In this document: one piece after another, positions 48,711 through 61,999 of the stretch
Layout of the letters: each line of letters opens with the position of its first letter
How positions within the stretch are numbered: the stretch's first letter is position 1
Origin: Malurus cyaneus samueli
Lineage: Eukaryota > Chordata > Aves > Passeriformes > Maluridae
Direction: 5' to 3'
Assembly: GCA_009741485.1 (NCBI GenBank)
Contig: CM019217.1
Span: forward strand, 37,687,757-37,751,756
DNA: 64,000 nt
Position numbers and translations under genes: made by a program
The notes under the pieces: model-generated
What the model saw: only the letters and a program-made list of their open reading frames with translations
Databases searched by the model: none
What the model was told of the DNA's origin: nothing

Positions 48711-48867
48711 TGTATCTGTGAGCATCAACTGAATATGGAAATACCAAAGAGCTCATGCAAGTCCAGACGACTCTCAAGAGGAAAGCCCCAAACAGTTGTC
48801 CAATAAGCACATCCATCTCCATTGTGTTTGCTTAGAAGAGAAGAAATTTCAAGACACAGAGAAAAAG
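48711..48867 (+). other. Exon-like segment, probably non-coding
   Basis: Acceptor TAATTTGTTTTTCAG ends at 48710, and a donor-like AAAAAG|GTGAAT starts at 48868. The first frame is open for 31 codons (beginning CICEHQLNMEIPKSSC) and then stops at 48804. If real, it would be a last coding exon or, more simply, a non-coding RNA exon. The donor is weak. Confidence 0.15.
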
Positions 48868-50249
48868 GTGAATCCATTCTCTAAAAAAATATATGAGAAA
48901 GCTTGGATCAAGATTTAATGTAAAGACTTGTATCAGTACAATTTTAAACTGACCGAGTCTATTTTGACACATTCAACACATCCATCTATTTCAGGATGTT
49001 TCATTTACCATAATTATCTGAGAGAATTTCTTTCTTTCCATTTGGAAAGCTTAATTATCACCTTTAAGCTGTACTGAAAGGAATGAGTGTTACCCTAAAT
49101 TAACCTCTTTTTATGACCTTGCGGAGATTTTTACCAGAATAAGGCTCTACAAAGCAAACAGATGTTGCTTTACAAAATTGGTTTGCATATATACCACACT
49201 TCCACCTGACAGTCAAAAAATACAGCTCCTTACAGCACCATTCTACATAAATATCATAGAATCCATCATGGTTCTGACAAGATGAGTATTTCACACACTA
49301 AATATCTGAATAGAAGCCATCACAGATAAGATTTAGGTCTCACAAGATTGTTCCATCACTTCCAAGACTTATGGTATTTCAGTGAAGCTGAACCTTTAAA
49401 TCATGACAATTTTTCCCAATTCAGTTAGGCTATTTATTTGTTAGCAGAAAACTTTGCTGTAGCCAGCATGCCAATTTTTTTTTTCATTAGACAGACAAAA
49501 CGGCTACATTTTTAATGTCAGTAGAGTCAGTGGTCCCAACATTCAAAAAAGCATCTCATTACACTCAGCAAAATTTAGGTGGTATTTCCATCAGATACCT
49601 AACTATCTATTCTAAATAGAGAAAATGGATATAGGTTTGGGTAGAGATCCAGAACAGAAAAAACTACAATGTCAAGTTAAAAGTAGTTTCAGCTCTGAAA
49701 AAAAGTGTTAGATTTCCAAGCAAATGGTACCAAGTAGTATCTTTAATATTATTATGCATGCTAATCACTTAATGGCTCAATTCCACACAAAAAAAAAGTA
49801 ACCAAGATGTCAACAGCAGTTCTGTGCCTAAAACCACAAATAAGCAAAAATAGAAAACCCACTTAATAGTGAGGAACCACTCACAACAGCACACCAGGAC
49901 CCTTTATTCTATTTCACTGAAGAGTTATCAACAACTGAAAAGTAACAATTGTGATGAAAAGGAGTAAGAGTTCTTGAGACAACAGTTGCTGGCAAAAGCA
50001 TCCAGGCATCCATACCAGCCATATACTTGTCTATTCCTTGATTAAGTCATGGAAATGTATGTCTGGTCAAAATCATGACTTGACTTGTGTAGAATTTATA
50101 CGCTGAGTCCAGAGTTCTCCTCTGCATTCTACATTTACTCCTGAGAGCATGTATTTCTCAACACTTAACACCAACATTTTAGGACCACTGAATATGAAGT
50201 TTACATGGCCATAAGGTGTTTCAGAAAAAAAAATAAACATTACTCAGGG

Positions 50250-50280
50250 AACAAAAAAAAAACAAAAAAAAACAAAAAAA
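50250..50280. repeat. A-rich (A7-10 C)n simple repeat
   Basis: Three long A-runs separated by single C, followed by CCC. Low-complexity tract, probably length-variable. Confidence 0.8.
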
Positions 50281-52488
50281 CCCAGATAATTTTAATTATT
50301 TTAGTAGTAAGCTGGTGCATAATGAGGGTGGAAAGGAGAAACACTGTTTCCAGAGTAGCTTCCACTTCATGGTATGCTGCATTCCTGCACTCCTGTCTCT
50401 TTTCACATGCGATTCTCTCTCACCCATCCTTGCTTATTGGAAGTGGATTTACAGCAGAGAACTAGGCCACATCAAGAAGTCAAATAGTAGGAAAAATTAT
50501 GATGGGCATACCTGGATGAAGCAGGATAAAGGCAATTGGCTAAGCAGTGATTCAATTCTCAATGTATTACAACTTTTCAAGCAACTTTTACAGGTGTTTT
50601 ACTGAAATCTACTCATGAGAAAAGCACACATCACTTTCTGTGCTTGAGAAGAGGCTGAGTGAACAGAGATGCTAAAACTAAATGAGTCACATGGTAAAAT
50701 TCTTTTGTATTTCTCAGGAAAGCCAGAAGAAAACATAAGCAACTTAATTGGAGGCAGAGAAGAATTTAGGTAGTGAGATGGAAGATTATATGTGGTCTTT
50801 GCTATAAATTTAAAGTAACTTTAAAAGTATTTACTCCTTCACTGACTGTTATCATTAAAAAGAGGATTTTTTTCTATTGTCTATAAGGTTTCCTGGCTAC
50901 TACTTCCCATCAGAAGGCATCCAGAGAGTTTTGTTCTCCTTAAGCTGTAGATAAAGTTATTCAGAATACAGTAAACTCTGTATACCTAATAATAAAGTGT
51001 TTTTGGCCCTGAAATGGCCTGATCTATGACAGCTATAGGCAAAAGTGGCTGTTGGCACTAAGATTTTTTTAATATGTCACTCATGATGAGTTCTTTAAAG
51101 AATGATTGTTCTGTCTTATTGTGGTCATATTTAAGTGCCAGATTCTGGCTGCCAAATGTGACTGGATTTATCAATGAGGCAGAATGATACGGAGGAAATT
51201 GAAAGGCCACAAAATAAATTATTTGGAAAGTTAATTATAAATAATATAATCTCTATATGCAAATATTAAATGTGTTTATTTAATTAAATCACTGCAGATT
51301 TTGAAAGTTTTTTCTGTCCTCTTTGGCATGTCATCCCATCAGGCTGTTTCTGGGGGATATAATTATTTAGTTAAATGATTAAATGAATGCAGTTATACAT
51401 ATTAGCTGTTCTCAGCTTTAAGCATATAAAAGTGTTCTGTCAATATACTAACCAGGGAGCAATCTAATTGTGGAAGATGCTATTCAGAAAGAAGAAAAGA
51501 GTCATTATCTAAAAAAGCAGTATCCAACAGTTCTTCCATCCCATTCGCATTTTGAAGGTCACTTATAAGTTGCACACATAATACTACTGAGTCACTCATT
51601 TAGAAGTTTTTCTTTCACTGGCTTAGAAGCCTAAAAATGATGGTTGAAACTCAGTCATAATTCAGAGAGGAAGAATGCAGAGTAATTTTTACTTATAAAT
51701 TTTAGAAAAGATCAGGGATTAACCATCCACTGTTGTCACTTCACAGAAATAATAAGAAGTAATGATTTTAGCCATGTTTTAGTCACTATTAGCATCACTT
51801 CCTACCATCCTAACTCAGCCCATATTTTGCATTTAATTAGATGTAATAAAATATAAATTCCTACGCAATTTATACATTTTCATGCTTTTTCCTCCCAAAG
51901 GACAAAGAACATCAGCCCAACGAGCTACAGTAGCCACAGACTATTCACCCCTACCAGGCGAGTTACTCAAGTAGTGCAGCACAGCTGCAAAGGCAGGACT
52001 TCACGCAGCTCTGTGAGCTCCCTGCTTTGCTCCTCAGGGCCAGTCATTCACTTTTGTGACATACCAGACAACCCCTGCCAGGAGAGACTTATTTATGACT
52101 TATGTATTCACAGCATGAGCCTACACCTCAATGTAGTTTTAACCTTCAGTGTCTTATTCTGATGGCCCAAAACTGTCATGTAATAAATGTGTTGCTCTTT
52201 AATGGCCTGTCATTATTAATTCACCTGGTTCACTATTTTAATTCCTTGGTCTCCTGGGTTCACTCAAGCATGGATTTGTAGATTATTCCAGCCAAGGCAT
52301 CTCCTGTCTAGTACTTATAAGTTTTTGAAATAAGCCTAGATGATTGTACTAAAGACAAAACACAGTAAGCTCATGTATTTTATTATTCATTCAAGTTAAC
52401 TTTGCAATGAGAAAAAAAAATCTGTTAATGGTTAACTTGCCTTCTCCTTGTAATAGAATAAGAACTTTCTCTTTTTTTCAGAGTTTGG

Positions 52489-52509
52489 AAATACCTAAAT
52501 TAGGTATTT
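52489..52509. repeat. Perfect 10-bp inverted repeat, 1-base centre
   Basis: AAATACCTAA (52489-52498), A, TTAGGTATTT (52500-52509). Nearly a perfect palindrome; could be a binding site for a dimeric factor, but no family is implied. Confidence 0.8.
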
Positions 52510-53188
52510 TTCTTGATATCTTCAACTTCTTTCTTGTCACTACCAGTAAGACTACAATGGAAACAAAAAGAGCTGGATACATGTCAAAACAATATAAATT
52601 GTTCATCATAGATACCTCTACATAGTCAAAATTGCACTGCTATATTTGCTATTGCAGACTGCTTTCCAAGATAAATTTCTTTTCAGTATCTTTAACAGCT
52701 TTTCAGAACAGTCATCATTAAGCAGCCAGTTTCCCCAATTGTTCCAGAACAGGATTTCTTTCCCTGTGTGTCAGTAAACTTATTTGGCTGCCTTTTAGAG
52801 ATCTGACTGATAAAACTTTTCTTTTTTTTAATGGATACTTAAACCTGTATACTTCAAATACTTGTAAATGCATGAATTTTTTATGTACGTTCAAAACTGG
52901 TCTTTTCATAAGGGTTATTGAACTGGAAGAGTACTTCTTGCTACTTTTAAAAACAAACAACAAAAACATCTTGCATCATATCAGAGATATCACTCCTAAA
53001 AATATTCCTTTGTGAGAATAGGTCTCTGCTTTGCCAGTTAATTGTCTATTTGTACTTTCACGAAAATTATCATCAAAATCCAGACCAGCATAAAACCTGT
53101 AAGACCAACACAGCAAAATTCTGTTTTGCTAATTTATGTCCTTGCAAAAGATGTTTTGGTGAACCACAAATATAATAAGGCCATGTAA

Positions 53189-53198
53189 NNNNNNNNNN
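53189..53198. other. Assembly gap (10 N)
   Basis: Ten consecutive N. The sequence right of the gap (53215-53400) is clearly more GC-rich than the sequence left of it. The gap size may be nominal, so the true missing length is unknown. Confidence 0.99.
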
Positions 53199-56100
53199 AG
53201 TTTCAGAAATGTGACTGCAAAAGGAGGCCGACAAGAGCCAGCAGTGACAGCAAGGTGACAGCATGGCTCACAGCATCCCCAGCTGCAGAGTGAATTCCTC
53301 ACTGCCTTGCTTGCTCCAGGGACATGACACAGTGGTGCTCTGAGCCATTGCTCAAAAACACTGCAGACCAGCACTCTGGGGTGTTCACATTTCACTAAGA
53401 GACTTTTCCTTAATGACAGCAGGAATGCTGTCATTATGAAAAGGAAATTTAGTGTGTTGTAATTTAGCCTGTAAGTAAAGATGACTAATTAGTATTGATG
53501 AAGAGATTTTTCAGTAAGTATATACATCTAATATGATAGGAGTATGCAAGTTATTTTCTTTTCTGAAAACAATAAAGAGAACAATAAATTATGCAGGAGT
53601 CACTGCTGAGAAAAGACATTTCAGTGTAAGTTACATTACAAGCTCCATTTGCCTGTTAGAACTTGAGAATCTCTGTTTTCATTTACCTTTGCATTAAAGC
53701 ATCCACATTTCAGGTAAAAACAGCCAAAACAGTATGCAAAGAGAGCATCACAATTCAGACAGCTCTTTTATTATGTCTTACTCCCAGCTACAATGACTAC
53801 ACTTTTTGATTTAGTTATTCAGTATTTACTACCTTATTTCTTTCCATCAAACAACAGTTGCAATATTTTTCTGTGGCTCATGCTTTCTGATACATATTCC
53901 ATATTTCCACATCTGAGAGAGATGAAGGTAATGGATGAGGTGGTGATAGAAAAGTCTTTATGCAAAACTGAAAATTTGAATTTCTAGAAAATCAAAAAGC
54001 AAGAGGCATTCATAGCTGTGGCACTGGATCAGATATTTTCACATTTCTTGTCCTCAGTGCATTGTTACCTAGTAATCCAGTCTTCTAGTCATTCTTCAAC
54101 CATTTACAGCAGATCAGTATGGTGTTCATTTTTTTGTCCTTATCTCTTCCCCCTGGTCCCAGTTTTCTGTATTCCTTTCCAGTGTGCATCTCTCCTGTGC
54201 ACCATTTTCCCCTGTCTCTAAATTCCAAATGTGAGAAGTGTCTCTCCATATACTGCTTTCAGTACCAATTCTTTTTCTATTCACATTTCCCCCAAGGATT
54301 TTTTCATGCCCGTGATGTGCTAATCCTTAAAATTGCCAGCAAGAAGCATAAAACTCTAAAAGGTTGTTAGAAAAGTCATTTGTGCTCTACGCGCATACAG
54401 GACCTACGAAGGAAAGACACTGAGTCCTTAAAAACACAACAGGAAACAACTTGCTAAATAAAGCATAGAGCAATACCTTTAGGGTAATCACTAATTCCTA
54501 TTTGAACATGAACTGGGAAGCTCTTGTGTCCCTATTGGTGTGCTTTTTACATGTTTAAACAGCAAGGGTACTTTCTGACTCAACTGCACATGTAATGTTT
54601 GTTTGGTATTACTTATTGATCTATGCTCCTTAAACAATCAATTCAGCAAAAGAGAGTTCTGTCATAAAGTGATCATTTTTATCAGATATAGTGGGTTTTG
54701 CCTTTACTGGAAAAATAAATGAGATTGTCAACACATAGCCAGTTTATAACTGGCCTTCCTTACAAGTAAAAGGCCTCTCCTTCCATTTATGGTCCACTGA
54801 GCTGTCCATTCTTCTCCCAATTAACTTCTTTCTTAGCAGCACTGTGCACCACAACTACAAGCAGCAATTTGCATCATAATAATCCTTTTAAAAAAAAAAA
54901 GCATTTAATGAATTTTCCCCTCTATGAGTTACACAAAGATGTAATAAATGGTGTCTATGAAGAATAGATGGAATGGGAAGAAACTTTTATTCAATTTAGA
55001 ATTTAATTGAAGGAGGCCAATTATAAAATTTTAATTTCCACTATCATCTGTCTTGAATATATATCTTATCTAGCAGCTATTTTATTCATAATGGAAATAT
55101 TTGATGGCTTTTTTTGTTATGCTATTCTGAGTCATGGATAATATACACTATACTGGATTAAATTTGTATGGAAAATAGACCATGCTGGTTCATGTCCGAA
55201 ATTAGATGACATACTTAAAAAAGGGAGCTTTGTTTAAAAAAATAAACTAAAGAGAAATAAATTCATTTAATCTCATTAAATAGTTCACCCAATATTTTAT
55301 CTGACAAAAGTATGAAATCTACAGGAACTTAAACAGCAATTTACTGGAAATCAGAACAGGACACCTGGGGTATCAACATTCTGTTGATTAGGACTGCATA
55401 TATTGACTGTTTATTAATGATGTAAATTTGTTATGAGTGTTTAGTATAGTTCAAAAAGCTGCTTTTTTAAAGCTGGAAAATCCAGACTCATATTTTATCC
55501 ACTGATACAAATTTAAATGTACTGAAACAACTTCAAACATTAAATACTGCAATCTTCAAAAAAGAAGAAAGAAGGGCATGGGATAGATAAGAACAGATTC
55601 CCAATTACAAGGCTATCGCAGTAAAGCAGATTTGCCAAAAGATAAAATAGAGGATATATAGATATACAGCAAGGCAAAGAAGCCCTGTTTTAATTACTGT
55701 GGATAAAGTGAAGAAATCACCGCTATTTGCACTTCAAAAGCATGACATTTTCACAAAATTGGAAGGGCTACAGATTGTGCAGCACTGAGATTATCATTTG
55801 CAGGAAAAAAAAATCAGCAAAAGATCCAAGCCTCTAAATATGATTTTAACCTAATCATCAGTAATCTCTTATTTTGAGTCAGTTTGAGTTATGTGGTGGA
55901 CTATTAACATTTAAATGCTAGCTGCATTTACTGCAAGATGTATTTTAATACTTATAATCTGTTGCCCCATATTTTTTCCTTTTTTAATATATGCTTCAAG
56001 TTTAACTCCATCGACTTATACTCTTACCAATCACATTATACAACTACAAATGTGTTAAAAACAAGAACCTGAAAGGAAAGAACCCTACCCCCTTCTTTGC

Positions 56101-58826
56101 CCCTCTCCTTGGTTTAAGTAGAGAGAGGAATAATGCAAAGAGCCAGCTGAAAGTAGGACCTGCAGGATTCACATAGTAGGGTCTCAACTTATGATCATTT
56201 CAGGGTTTTAGTACCTTTCCACAGCTCTTTTGCTCCCACACTTTCTTTTGACTTGAGCCACTGCAATGTCAGAAAAAGTCTTTCAGTGCAGCTTTTGACA
56301 CAGATGAGTAGTGATGAAAGTGGAAGGAGAGAGGAGAAGAAGAAGATATTATGTTTGACATAAGACTGACACGATCTTTCTTTCCCCTCTTGCAGCTGAA
56401 AAGGTTTGAAATTCTGTGATTGAGGCACTAACGATATGAGTTCAAAACAATTCACAAAATGTAAATAAAGTCTCTCTTGAGTGCATGAAAAATTCAATCA
56501 GACCTGCTACTGAGCAACATGCATCAACTTTTAGGTCACAGTAAGACAAGGTAGACTCTTTATGAGGCTAACACTTGTAACACATCCTCATGATTTTTAA
56601 GCAAGAATGACAAGGTGCATAAAGCCATGCATCACATTCAAGAAGTGTTAAATGTTTCATGACACCAATACTGCTACTGCAGTTTTCTTTAGAAAAACTC
56701 AAAGATGCTGAGCACTCAGAATGATACAATCTGCTGATCTTTGAGAAACAGAATTGTGTCTTACGCAGTGCAAAGTCACAGCTGACATGAAATTAGCAGT
56801 CCATTCTAAAAAACCACTTCAAATACACTTTTGTGAACATTAGTCATCACCCATAAAACCCAGAACAGTGTTCTTCACAGTTACAGAAAAACAAGGTAGA
56901 ATTATTAGCACAAAAATAAGGATTAATTAATGCATATTATTTTTTTTTTTTTTTACTGGAGAGAGTCATATGTCATAGAGGTAACAGAGATCTGAGGCAC
57001 ATATTAGGTGATTCTAGCACTAGTTCAGCAGTACTATATAATCTAGAGCAACTGCAGGCAAAATAGGTTTATGAAACCTCATATAATCAGCATGGGATTT
57101 ACCTATGTTCCTGCTTGGAAAACCAAACACATGACTGTGTCCACCTTTTTGATGATCTCACAACGAAAGGAACTATTACTTGCCTTTGCTGTCTTTGTAG
57201 GTGCAGCCTGGCAGTGTTTCAGAGGAGGCACACTGAATCTTCATTCTCTACTTGGTAAATCTTTTGTGCAATGGGAACATCTCAGATGTACTTGAAGAAG
57301 TTGCTCAGTGTTTTGCTTTTCTGGATGCACAATCAAGAATATGATGACACCTGATAAGTTATTCACTAAGCCAATGGAAGCCTTTCCATTGATTTCTAAT
57401 GATGATGGATTGACTCATTAGCCTGTTTAGACTATCACCTGAAAAGTGGCAGCTGTTACGCTGACCATGTGGATATAAAACATGCTAACAGCTTTATTTA
57501 CACCCAGAATGTTTTGTCGCATTGACAGTATTGAGTTTGCACGTTGAAGAACTCATTGATATTCACATCAACAGTACATTTTTACTTACTGTTTTTAACT
57601 TGGAACAAAAATTAAATACTGGCTAAATTCATAGTCAGAGAAGTCTGCCTACGGGCAGGCTCACTGGGAGGAATGAAGAGGACAGAGTTTTCTGCTTTTT
57701 TGTGTGTTAATGGTTCCTTGCTACTTTGAGATACTTTCTGTGGCTAAATCTGCGAGCAAATCTCATGGTCAGATCATGCTCTACACATTTTCTTTCCATT
57801 GCTGTAACATCTCCATTCACCATGGTGGGCTAATAGACCTGTAGGTTGCTCATTTTCACAGCAATATGGGGGACAGACAGCTGGGTGAAGTCCAGTGTAA
57901 AGAAGAACATCAAATCACAGTTGCCATTTGCACAGCAAATTTGTATCAGCCCTCAGTCTGTATTGAAAGGGAAAAATATAAGAAGGTGTGTCCATCATGG
58001 TTTAGAGCAGTTAGTGCCACCCCAGTGTCACCTGGCATAGCTGTCCTGAATGCTGAACTGCCCTGAACGGTTGAACATGGAGAATAGACCCCTTAGAGTG
58101 ATCAGCCCTGAACTGAGAGTCCAGAGCCTTTTCCCTCATGCAAAGGTTCTACTGGAAAGCCACTGGAATATGCTAAGGCTGGCAGAGGACTCACCCTATT
58201 TCCACACTTTTGATCATTGGAACTCATCTCAAAGCAAAAACTGAAGTCAATTTTTTTTTTCTACTTGTAAAGCCAGAAAGAAAAATATGCTTATGCATGG
58301 TCAGATGTTATTTTGATACAGGACAGCACACACAGGGTGGTTAGAAGGAGTATTTGTCAGGTCTTCATATCACACTGTCTAAAGGCAACTACAGTACACA
58401 AAGCAGAAGCTGCCAAGAGTACTTTGGGAAAAAAAAAACAGGTGTCTGCCAGCAAGGTGTCCTCCACAGTTTGACACAAACATACCAAACACAGTATATC
58501 TGTGGTTCTAAAATGGTAACTGACAGATATGGCTCCACACAGCCTGGCCAGCTCCTCCCCAAGACAGAGTGCACACCACCACTGCGCCACTCTTCTCTCC
58601 CATACACCCCTGGAAGCAGAAAGCCCAGGCAGCAGAAACACTTTTATGACCACCCTGGTCACACAACCCACACTGCCCCAAGCCTACCCTGGACCCCCAA
58701 AATACCTCAAGAGCATGAGGCTCTGGAATTGTAGTGTATTAAGTATAAAGTGGTATTAGATAAATATCACAGCAGCGGGAACCAATTAACATCTCGTCGT
58801 AGCTCATACATTTGCAAGATGAACTA
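53199..58826. other. Unique DNA, no gene recognised
   Basis: Begins with a GC-richer patch to about 53400, then AT-rich DNA with a T15 tract at 56940-56954. 57640-58740 is somewhat less AT-rich with several overlapping frames up to 126 codons on both strands, none with a recognisable domain. No transposon was recognised. Confidence 0.5.
56940..56954. repeat. T15 homopolymer
   Basis: Uninterrupted run of 15 T on the plus strand following GCATATTA. Confidence 0.9.
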
Positions 58827-58946
58827 TCATAGAATTGTGGAAGCATTAAGGTTGGAAAAGACCTCTAAGATTATTGAGTCTAACCATCAACCCAGCATCA
58901 CCATGTTCACCACTAAGCCATATCACCAAGTGCCTCACCTACACCG
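58827..58946 (-). mobile_element. CR1 LINE 3' end
   Basis: The plus strand begins TCATAGAATTGTGG, then TTAAGGTTGGAAAAGACCTC, then CCATCAACCCAGCATCACCA, then CACCAAGTGCCTCACCTACA, which is the reverse complement of the last about 120 bp of an avian CR1. It is strongly 5'-truncated, with no coding part. The tail resembles that of the copy at 22.0 kb more than those at 40.8 and 42.8 kb. Confidence 0.9.
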
Positions 58947-59689
58947 GTACAATTATTTGCATACATATAAAAGGAATGAAAAGGAAATATTAATAAATGT
59001 AAAGTAGAGAATATTTGCCACTATGGCACCGGTTCATCCCCCATGCAGAGCCTGGAATTTTAGCATACTTTCTAAAATTACATACTCTATATGTTACTTA
59101 AAAATGTATGTATTTCAAGAGAAATTATTTAAAAGTTTTAAATAGACTTCCAAAAATTAAATTAGAAATAGCAGTTATCTATTCCAAAGATGGGCTTCTT
59201 TTTGTTGGTGGGTGGACACTGTTTCTTCTTATTACAACTGAATTAATGCTGTACTATATTCCAAATATTGATGACTTTTGGCTTCCCCCATTTTTAAATT
59301 TTATAGTTCATACAGCCATATTTGTCTACATGCTTTTTAACATGTTCTATAAAGATTCTGTGTTGTACAGTTGTTTTTCTGAACTATTTCTTGATGTCAT
59401 AAAATTATTAATAGCCACACTGTCACACTGACCTAATCTAGTCCCTTACCTTAAGACTGATTTAGTTATGGCTATTTCATCCCTTAAAGGTGAAACCTGC
59501 TCCAAAATAACTCCCATTTCATTGCAGAACAGCCTATTTTAATTCTTAATTTGAAAAAGGTTTTTGCTGTCATCTAACCATCCTTGTGAAGTTGCAAATC
59601 AACTAATTTATCAGTTTTCTAATACGTGGTGTATATATCATCTACTATTTCTTTGTCACAACCCTGTAAGCACCTGAAGACTCAAAGAC
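58947..59689. other. AT-rich unique DNA, no gene recognised
   Basis: The 107-codon plus-strand frame at 59108-59431 has two hydrophobic stretches but is T-rich throughout, which produces Phe/Leu/Ile-rich peptides by chance. No splice, promoter or homology support. Confidence 0.55.
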
Positions 59690-59940
59690 CTTCAACCATT
59701 CTCTCTTTTACAAATCCTTCTAGGCTAGTGATGTCTTTTTAACCTCCGCTCAGTTTTACCCATTTTATTCAGCTTTCTTTAATCAGTCCATCCCTCGCAC
59801 AGAGCTGAGGCCAAAATAGGATGCCATCCCCATGCAGTTAAAACCTTACCTAGACACAGCCCTTCCAAATATTTGCACACTTAGTTTGTGCTAACTTGTG
59901 ATTCAGGGTAACTCCCAGAGCACTCTCAAGATAGTTGTCA
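59690..59940 (-). mobile_element. Possible ancient CR1-like LINE fragment
   Basis: The plus strand has spaced similarity to the reverse complement of old reptile/bird CR1 elements: TCTAGGCTAGTGATGTC, a following pyrimidine-rich stretch with AATC, GAGGCCAAAATAGGATGCC, and near the end CTAACTTGTGATTCAGGGTA, then CTCCCAGAG, resembling the AGCTTGTGATCC...CCCCAGATCC part of such elements. Divergence is high and I cannot align it reliably by eye. Confidence 0.35.
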
Positions 59941-61999
59941 ATAGATAATACTGTATTTCTTGCAACCATGAAATATCCAGATGGAAGTTGAAATTGAAAT
60001 AGGAGCACATAGTTGACAATATTTCAGTGGGCAAGTGTCATATCCCTCACTCACCTGATACACTATTCATACATTCCAGTTTTTCTATTAGTACCCCACT
60101 GAACATATACCTTTTCTTTTGGACCATTCTTTTTTACAAGAACATTTAGGCTTTGAATTTATAATTGACATTCAAATTGAAAAATAGAATTTTCAGTCTA
60201 TCTGCTCTACTGACTATTTCAAAGGACAGTATTATCTCTTAAAATACCTTGATGATGTATTCAGTATGCTTCCTATTAATAAGAAAAAATTATCCATACA
60301 GTTTAGTGAAATTTAATTCACTTCTGATTAACTTCACCTGTTAAAAGCAAGGTTACAGTAAGAAACTTAGTTGGACTTCCCTTATGAAACAAGTCCACTG
60401 TTTTGAAATCAGATGTAGTAGTAGGCAGAGAATTGTATTTCTGATGGACTCTATTGTGTGAATTCGCCAGTTATGCAGTGTAAAAATATCCTTTTGTGGT
60501 TTGACATTAGTCCTAGAAACTACTTACATTTATGTTCTTTTGGTTTTTGGTACTGCGGAAACTAACAATCAGTATTTGACAGATATATCAAACAGATCTG
60601 ATAGGAATCTTGCAATATAAAATACTTCTTTCAGACTCAAGAATATGGCCCTGAAAAAGAAAGTTATTTGTGTACATAGTGATATCACTGGATACAATAA
60701 AATTTATGCCATAAATAAAAAAGTAACAATCGAATTTAAAATTTAAGTCAAATTTAAAACATCTATTTTCAGTATAACTTTTTATGTTGAAGCCACCATT
60801 TAAGTTTTTGGATGAGTGGTGATATGATGGTGATTTCAGAGTAGTAGCTGCAACTCTATGCATAAAAGTAGCCATTATCAAAAAGAAGAAATGTGGTATT
60901 TTGTGTAAAATTGTAGTATGCACAGCTCGAAGTTTAGGTCCTAATTCTGGTTGTTACAGCTCCATCCTCAGTCTCTGCCTCCAAAGAGCTGGGGCACTGC
61001 TGTCTATGCAGGTCACTCACTCCAGCTGGCAGAGAGAATGATCAGCACCAGAGCAAAGCTGCTGGACAGAAGTTGAGTGTCATCCACAAAACAGGGATCT
61101 CAGCCCCCAGTCGCTCCTGCATCACTGGTGAACATTGCCTCAGTGCGGAACTGGAAAGAATACTGAAAATTAAAATGTTTTCATTCATGGCTCTCTTCCC
61201 CCCCAAAAAAGTCCAATTCACTAATTCTGTCCAAAAGACTGAACAGTATGCAGTACCTATTATTAGTATCTTTTATATCAGTCTTTAGAACCATGTAAGT
61301 GGTGTTTTCTATCACTGTATGAATCCTTTGAAGCAAGTTATAACTAACTTTTATTCCTGATGAACTGTGGTGATTATGCTGGAAAAAAAAAAACCCCAAA
61401 ACACTGGACTGAAAGGGTTCATTGGTCATCAGTGTATTTTAAAAGCTAGATCAGAAGATTCTTCATAAGTAAATTATCTCCTCTCAATTCCTGCCCAAAA
61501 CACTGTTATCGATTTGAATGAATGATCACAGTTTTTCCACTTTAGTCAGTATATAGGTCATCTAACATCACAGTCAGTTTTAAAAGACAAAGTATGAAAT
61601 AATTCTTTGGATACAAAAAATACCCCCTGAATTTTCAGAGCATGGCATTTCAGAACACTTCAGAAACACTGTCAGAAAACAAATGCCTTTAGATTCTCTT
61701 TCAACTGGCTTTTTGTTATGTAAAACAAGATTTCACCTAATTAAATTGCTTTTTTAATGTTTTTAATTCATTAAACTGCTAAGTCCTTGAGCCACAGGAA
61801 CGCTCCACTCCTCCTTTTACAGACACTGCCCTCCAATGTTACTTTTAAGTTATTTATAAATACATCTCTCATGCAGCCTCTACCAGCAGGGCACCTTCAC
61901 ATGTTGGAATTTAATGAGGCTCAGGCACAAGTCATGAGTCCCTGAAGAAAAGCGTTACCTGATCTGCTTCATTTATTTCCACCAATAATCATACCATTA

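Larger units (their letters stand above)
43339..53188. other. AT-rich unique DNA, no gene recognised
   Basis: No gene or transposon recognised. Points of note: inverted repeats at 44454-44473, 47719-47742 and 52489-52509; an extremely AT-rich palindromic block at 45665-45790; an exon-like segment with an early stop at 48711-48867; A-rich repeats at 50250-50280; and a homeodomain/octamer-rich block around 51230-51420. Frames are all under 100 codons with no recognisable product. Confidence 0.55.

Noticed and set aside
53129..53434. Minus-strand frame crossing the N gap
   Set aside because: Runs through unknown bases and has no recognisable product; the continuity is not real evidence.
58354..58734. 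126-codon plus-strand frame with a 104-codon frame on the opposite strand
   Set aside because: Open on both strands at once, no domain, so composition rather than coding is the simpler explanation.
59108..59431. 107-codon plus-strand frame with two hydrophobic stretches
   Set aside because: T-rich DNA produces Phe/Leu/Ile-rich peptides by chance; the apparent membrane segments follow from composition.
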